64,000 nt of DNA from Streptomyces sp. RPT161 (GTDB lineage: Bacteria > Actinomycetota > Actinomycetes > Streptomycetales > Streptomycetaceae). The translations under genes and the position numbers were made by a program. The notes under the pieces are model-generated. The model made no database searches. It saw only the letters and a list, made by a program, of their open reading frames with translations, and was not told the DNA's origin. Within the stretch, counting starts at the first letter, position 1. Each line of letters opens with the position of its first letter. This document shows positions 60,611-64,000 of the stretch, one piece after another. The stretch is taken from NCBI RefSeq assembly GCF_027533845.1, contig NZ_JAPZVN010000003.1, positions 578,226 to 642,225 of the forward strand, given 5' to 3'.

Positions 60611-62347
60611 GTGGCGGGCGCGGACGGCTTTCCGTCCCGGGATGTCTGGCGCCGTCCCGGGCTGCGCTGGGTGGACCTGCTGGTGGCGGCGGCGCTGGTG
60701 GGCCTGCTGTACGGGCTGCTGGAGCTGGCGCCGTCGCTCAACTCGCCGTTCCTGCCCGGCCAGGCACCGAGGACGGTCTCCACCGACCCGGCCAACCTGC
60801 CGTTCTACGCGGTGCGTTCGCTGCTGCGGATGTTCCTGGCGCTGATCCTCTCGGTACTGTTCACCTTCGTCTACGGGGTGGCCGCGGCCCGGCTGCGCAG
60901 GGCCGAGAAGGTGCTGCTCCCGGTGCTGGACATCCTTCAGTCGGTGCCGGTGCTGGGCTTCCTGTCCGTGGTGGTGACCGCGTTCATCAACCTCTTCCCC
61001 GGCTCCACTCTGGGCCTGGAGTGCGCGTCGATCTTCGCCATCTTCACCTCGATGGCCTGGAACATGACGTTCGCCTTCTACCACTCGCTGGTGAGCCAGC
61101 CGCACGAACTGGACGAGGCGGCACGGGTGATGCGGCTGACGAAGTGGCAGCGGTTCTGGCGGCTGGACGTGCCCAGCGGCATGATCCCGCTGGTCTGGAA
61201 CGGGATGATGAGCTTCGGCGGTGCCTGGTTCTTCCTGGCCGCCTCCGAGACCATCAGCGTCCTCAACCACCAGTACGCGCTGCCCGGCGTGGGCAGTTAC
61301 GCGGCCACCGCGATCGGCAGCGGCGACCTGGGCGAGGTGGGCATCGCCATCGGCGTGATGGTGGTACTGGTGATCGGCGTGAACGTGCTGTTCTGGCGGC
61401 CGATGGTGGCCTGGTCGGAGCGGTTCCGGGTGGAGGAGTCCGAGGCCGCCGAACGGCCGCGCAGCGTCGTGCTGGAGCTGCTGCGCCGCTCCTCGCTGGC
61501 GGACCTGGTGGCGCGTCCACTGCGCTCGGCGGGCCGGGCCCTGGACGCGGCGACCCGGCCGTTCGGGGTGGCCGAGCACCCGCTGGTCAGGCCCGCGGCG
61601 CGGGAGCGCACCGGCGATGTGTTCTTCGGCGGCGCGCTGGCGGTGGTGGTGCTCTACGGCGTGTGGAAGGCGCTGGGCTATGTGCGGGCGTCGGTGGGCC
61701 TGGGCGAGTTCGGGCACGCCTTCGCGCTGGGCGCGGCGACGTTCGGCCGGGTGATCGTGCTGCTGGTGGCGGCGACGCTGGTGTGGGTGCCGGTCGGGGT
61801 GTGGATCGGGATGAACCCGAGGGTCACCAGGTTCGCCCAGCCGGTCGTGCAGGTGCTCGCCAGCTTCCCGGCGAACTTCCTCTTCCCGTTCGCCACGGCC
61901 GCGTTCGTGGCGCTGGGCGTCTCGCTGAACGTGGGCAGCATCCTGCTGATGGCGCTGGGCGCGCAGTGGTATGTCCTGTTCAACGTCATCGCGGGAGCCT
62001 CGGCGATCCCCTCCGACCTGCGGGAGGCGATGACCGGCTTCCAGGTGGGCGGGTGGCTGCGCTGGCGGTACTTCATCCTGCCGGCGATCTTCCCGTACTA
62101 CGTCACCGGCGGGATCACCGCGGCGGGCGGCGCCTGGAACGCCTCGATCGTCGCCGAGGTGGTCCGCTTCGGCCACCACCACCTGACCGCGACCGGGCTG
62201 GGCGCGTACATCGCGAATGCCACCGGTACCGGCGACTTCCCGAAGATCCTGGTCGGGGTCACAGTGATGAGCGTGTACGTCGTCGCGCTGAACCGACTGC
62301 TGTGGCGCCGCCTCTACCACCTGGCCGAGACCCGCTACGCGCTGTGA
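60611..62347 (+). CDS. ABC transporter double permease (two fused BPD domains)
   Basis: 578 residues. GGAGGTGAGG precedes GTG 60611. Two complete inner-membrane permease units are fused: one to ~275 and one from ~335. Each has an EAA loop ('ELDEAARVMRLTKWQRFWRLDVP' and 'DLREAMTGFQVGGWLRWRYFILP'). This nitrate/sulfonate/taurine-like (NitT/TauT-type) fusion gives a full transmembrane pore from one gene. No binding protein is adjacent, and its partner is the ATPase that starts 13 bases downstream. Substrate unknown. Confidence 0.9.
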   Translation: MAGADGFPSRDVWRRPGLRWVDLLVAAALVGLLYGLLELAPSLNSPFLPGQAPRTVSTDPANLPFYAVRSLLRMFLALILSVLFTFVYGVAAARLRRAEKVLLPVLDILQSVPVLGFLSVVVTAFINLFPGSTLGLECASIFAIFTSMAWNMTFAFYHSLVSQPHELDEAARVMRLTKWQRFWRLDVPSGMIPLVWNGMMSFGGAWFFLAASETISVLNHQYALPGVGSYAATAIGSGDLGEVGIAIGVMVVLVIGVNVLFWRPMVAWSERFRVEESEAAERPRSVVLELLRRSSLADLVARPLRSAGRALDAATRPFGVAEHPLVRPAARERTGDVFFGGALAVVVLYGVWKALGYVRASVGLGEFGHAFALGAATFGRVIVLLVAATLVWVPVGVWIGMNPRVTRFAQPVVQVLASFPANFLFPFATAAFVALGVSLNVGSILLMALGAQWYVLFNVIAGASAIPSDLREAMTGFQVGGWLRWRYFILPAIFPYYVTGGITAAGGAWNASIVAEVVRFGHHHLTATGLGAYIANATGTGDFPKILVGVTVMSVYVVALNRLLWRRLYHLAETRYAL

Positions 62348-62360
62348 CCCGGAGCCGCCG

Positions 62361-63722
62361 ATGACCAACACGCCCAGCAGGTCCGAGACCGGCGCCGCGA
62401 TCGTCCGGGCGGAAGGGGTGACCAAGACGTTCACCACGCCCGACGGGCGGGCGCTGCCGGTGCTGGACGCGATCAGCATGCAGGTGAACGAGGGCGAGAT
62501 CGTGGCGCTGCTCGGCAAGTCCGGCTCCGGCAAGTCCACGCTGCTGCGCTGCCTCGCCGGGCTGATCGCCCCCTCGGCGGGCACCGTCTCGTACCGCGGC
62601 ACACCGCTGGCCGCGACCAACCCCGGGGTGGCGATGGTCTTCCAGTCCTTCGCGCTGCTGCCCTGGCTGACCGTGCAGCAGAACGTGGAGCTGAGCCTCC
62701 AGGCCCGGGGGGTCACGGAGGACGAGCGCAGGGAGCGGGCGCTGAAGGCCATCGACCTGATCGGCCTGGACGGTTTCGAGGGCGCCTACCCCAAGGAGCT
62801 GTCCGGTGGCATGCGGCAGCGGGTCGGTGTCGCCCGGGCGCTGGTGGTCGAGCCGGACGCGCTGTTCATGGACGAGCCGTTCTCCGCGCTGGACGTGCTC
62901 ACCGCCGAGAACCTGCGGCGGGAGATCGTCGGCCTGTGGGAAGGGCACGAGGCGCCGGTGCGCTCGGTACTGATCGTCACCCACAACATCGAGGAGGCGG
63001 TGCTCCTCGCCGACCGGATCCTGGTGCTGTCGTCCAACCCGGGCCGGATCAGGGCCGAGTTGACGGTGAACCTGCCGAGGCCGCGGGACCGCCGCACCCC
63101 GCAGTTCGAGGCCCTGGTCGACACGGTGTACGGGATCCTCACCGGCCGGGAGGAGGCCGCGGAGGAGGCGGCGGCCGCCGCCGCGGTGCAGGCACCCACC
63201 GGGGCCCCGCGGGCCGCGGCCACCCCGATCGCCGTACCGCTGCCCGAGGTGAGCGTCGGCGGGCTGGCCGGGCTGCTGGAGATCCTGGTGGCGCGCGGCG
63301 GTGAGGACGGTCTGGCGGAGCTGGCCGACGAGTTGAGCTTCGAGATCGACGATCTGCTGCCGCTGGTGGACGCCGCCGTGCTGCTGGGTCTGGCTCGCAC
63401 CGAGGGGCCGCGGATCACGGTGACCGAGCAGGGCCGGGAGTTCGCCGCCGCCGACATCCTCACCAGCAAGCAGTTGTTCGCCCGGCACGCGGCCCGGCAC
63501 GCCCCGCTCGTGCGGGCGATCGTCCAGGCACTGGCCGCGACCGAGGGCCAACGGTTGCGCGAGGAGTTCTTCCTCGATCTGCTGCGCCGCGGGTACTCCG
63601 CGGAGGAGGCCCGGCACCAGCTCGACATCGCGATCGACTGGGGCCGCTACGGCGAGCTGTTCGACTACGACGCCGACGACGGCGTGCTCACCCTGGAACC
63701 GGGCGCGGAGGCCAAGCTGTGA
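62361..63722 (+). CDS. ABC ATPase with C-terminal AAA-associated domain
   Basis: 453 residues. The ABC domain (~15-260) is intact: Walker A 'GKSGSGKST', Q-loop 'VFQSFALLPW', signature 'LSGGMRQR', Walker B 'ALFMDEPFSALD', H-loop 'THNIEEA', of the NitT/TauT class. After an Ala/Pro linker, residues ~300-445 form the AAA_assoc_C domain ('SVGGLAGLLEILVARGG', 'LSFEIDDLLPLVDAAVLLGLA', 'FLDLLRRGYSAEEARHQLDIAIDWGRYGELF', read in pieces), a winged-helix-like sensor. It drives the fused permease upstream. The C-domain may replace ligand sensing by a binding protein; this is inference. Confidence 0.92.
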   Translation: MTNTPSRSETGAAIVRAEGVTKTFTTPDGRALPVLDAISMQVNEGEIVALLGKSGSGKSTLLRCLAGLIAPSAGTVSYRGTPLAATNPGVAMVFQSFALLPWLTVQQNVELSLQARGVTEDERRERALKAIDLIGLDGFEGAYPKELSGGMRQRVGVARALVVEPDALFMDEPFSALDVLTAENLRREIVGLWEGHEAPVRSVLIVTHNIEEAVLLADRILVLSSNPGRIRAELTVNLPRPRDRRTPQFEALVDTVYGILTGREEAAEEAAAAAAVQAPTGAPRAAATPIAVPLPEVSVGGLAGLLEILVARGGEDGLAELADELSFEIDDLLPLVDAAVLLGLARTEGPRITVTEQGREFAAADILTSKQLFARHAARHAPLVRAIVQALAATEGQRLREEFFLDLLRRGYSAEEARHQLDIAIDWGRYGELFDYDADDGVLTLEPGAEAKL

Positions 63723-63723
63723 C

Positions 63724-63753
63724 GGTGGCGGCGGGCGGGTGCCCGCCACCACC
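63724..63753. terminator. Bidirectional terminator after the ABC genes
   Basis: GGTGG-c-GGCGGGC pairs with GCCCGCC-a-CCACC, a 12-bp stem with one mismatch and a GGGT loop, between convergent genes. Confidence 0.75.
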
Positions 63754-63761
63754 GGTGGGCC

Positions 63762-64000
63762 TCAGTGGCCGAGGGCGACCTCGACGATCTTGATGACCAC
63801 CAGGACCATCGCGATCAGCAGGTAGGAGCGCAGTGCCCCCATGCCGATCTTGTAGCCGGTGGACATGACCGGCTTGGCCAGCGTCTCCAGCGGCGGCATC
63901 CGCCACTCGTCCCGGCCGCTGCGGTCGATGCCCGCGCCGGCGCGCGCCCAGCCCTTGCGGCGGCGGCGCACCTCGGCGTAGCCGATGGCGAGCACCCCGG
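63762..64000 (-). CDS. Membrane protein, C-terminal fragment
   Basis: The frame runs off the right edge, so only the last ~79 residues are seen. A basic segment ('YAEVRRRRKGWARAG') and an amphipathic stretch are followed by a final hydrophobic helix ('SYLLIAMVLVVIKIVEVALGH'). I do not recognise the family. It converges on the ABC ATPase with a hairpin between them. Confidence 0.55.
   Translation of the reverse strand, partial: GVLAIGYAEVRRRRKGWARAGAGIDRSGRDEWRMPPLETLAKPVMSTGYKIGMGALRSYLLIAMVLVVIKIVEVALGH

Overview
The window reads as one continuous stretch of a high-GC actinomycete chromosome, almost certainly a Streptomyces or close relative. It has third-position G/C throughout and mixed ATG/GTG/TTG starts behind AGGAGG-like sites. 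It carries lineage hallmarks: a subtilisin-inhibitor (SSI) gene, an XRE-DUF5753/DUF397 pair, an LAxTG sortase substrate, Tat-exported lipoproteins, a Cys-containing sulfur-type leader peptide, and sugar ABC genes without an ATPase. I see no rRNA, tRNA, CRISPR array, transposase, integrase or phage gene. The first and last genes are cut by the window edges.

Layout. 1-4.5 kb: a VOC-protein tail, an NAD(P)-binding protein, a 2OG-Fe(II) oxygenase preceded by a tiny leader peptide, and a secreted X-Pro dipeptidyl-peptidase. 4.5-6.9 kb: a deacetylase-like lipoprotein with an altered catalytic motif coupled to a beta-propeller lipoprotein, then a His-rich secreted peptide. 7.1-8.9 kb: a small membrane protein and an orphan histidine kinase. 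9-19.7 kb: a sugar locus (LacI regulator, binding protein, two permeases, GH5-like enzyme, GH85 endoglycosidase, GH38 alpha-mannosidase). Its gene content fits release, import and breakdown of high-mannose N-glycans, under two LacI-type operators. 19.8-28.4 kb: a luciferase-like oxidoreductase, a 3-hydroxyisobutyryl-CoA hydrolase-like enzyme, XRE/DUF397, a two-component system with two exported proteins behind a PhoB-style promoter, a GNAT protein and a LysR regulator. 28.5-31.9 kb: sdhCAB, divergent from the LysR gene. 32-37 kb: a metallo-hydrolase, a second luciferase-like protein, a TetR regulator with a strong operator and small membrane genes, and a family-A polymerase-like protein. 37-42 kb: a minus-strand run of DUF427, quinone reductase, short UvrA and metallo-hydrolase. 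42-43.5 kb: a cyclodeaminase-FolD pair in which FolD lacks the cyclohydrolase lysine. 43.7-49.9 kb: a DUF4118-like protein, a MarR/drug-exporter operon with an unusual exporter tail, a sortase substrate and a Tat-exported phosphatase. 50-53.9 kb: a degenerate caspase-like/TPR protein divergent from two tandem YbjQ-domain proteins. 54-64 kb: a DUF2156 lysyltransferase-like protein, SSI, TsaD, CobL, a CDF exporter and an ABC transporter with a fused double permease and no binding protein.

The most coherent system is the N-glycan locus. The most unusual biochemistry is the cyclodeaminase-FolD pair. The least explained loci are the caspase-like/YbjQ cluster and the deacetylase-propeller pair. Strong GC hairpins close several convergent gene pairs. 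All family calls come from reading motifs by eye; no database search was run.
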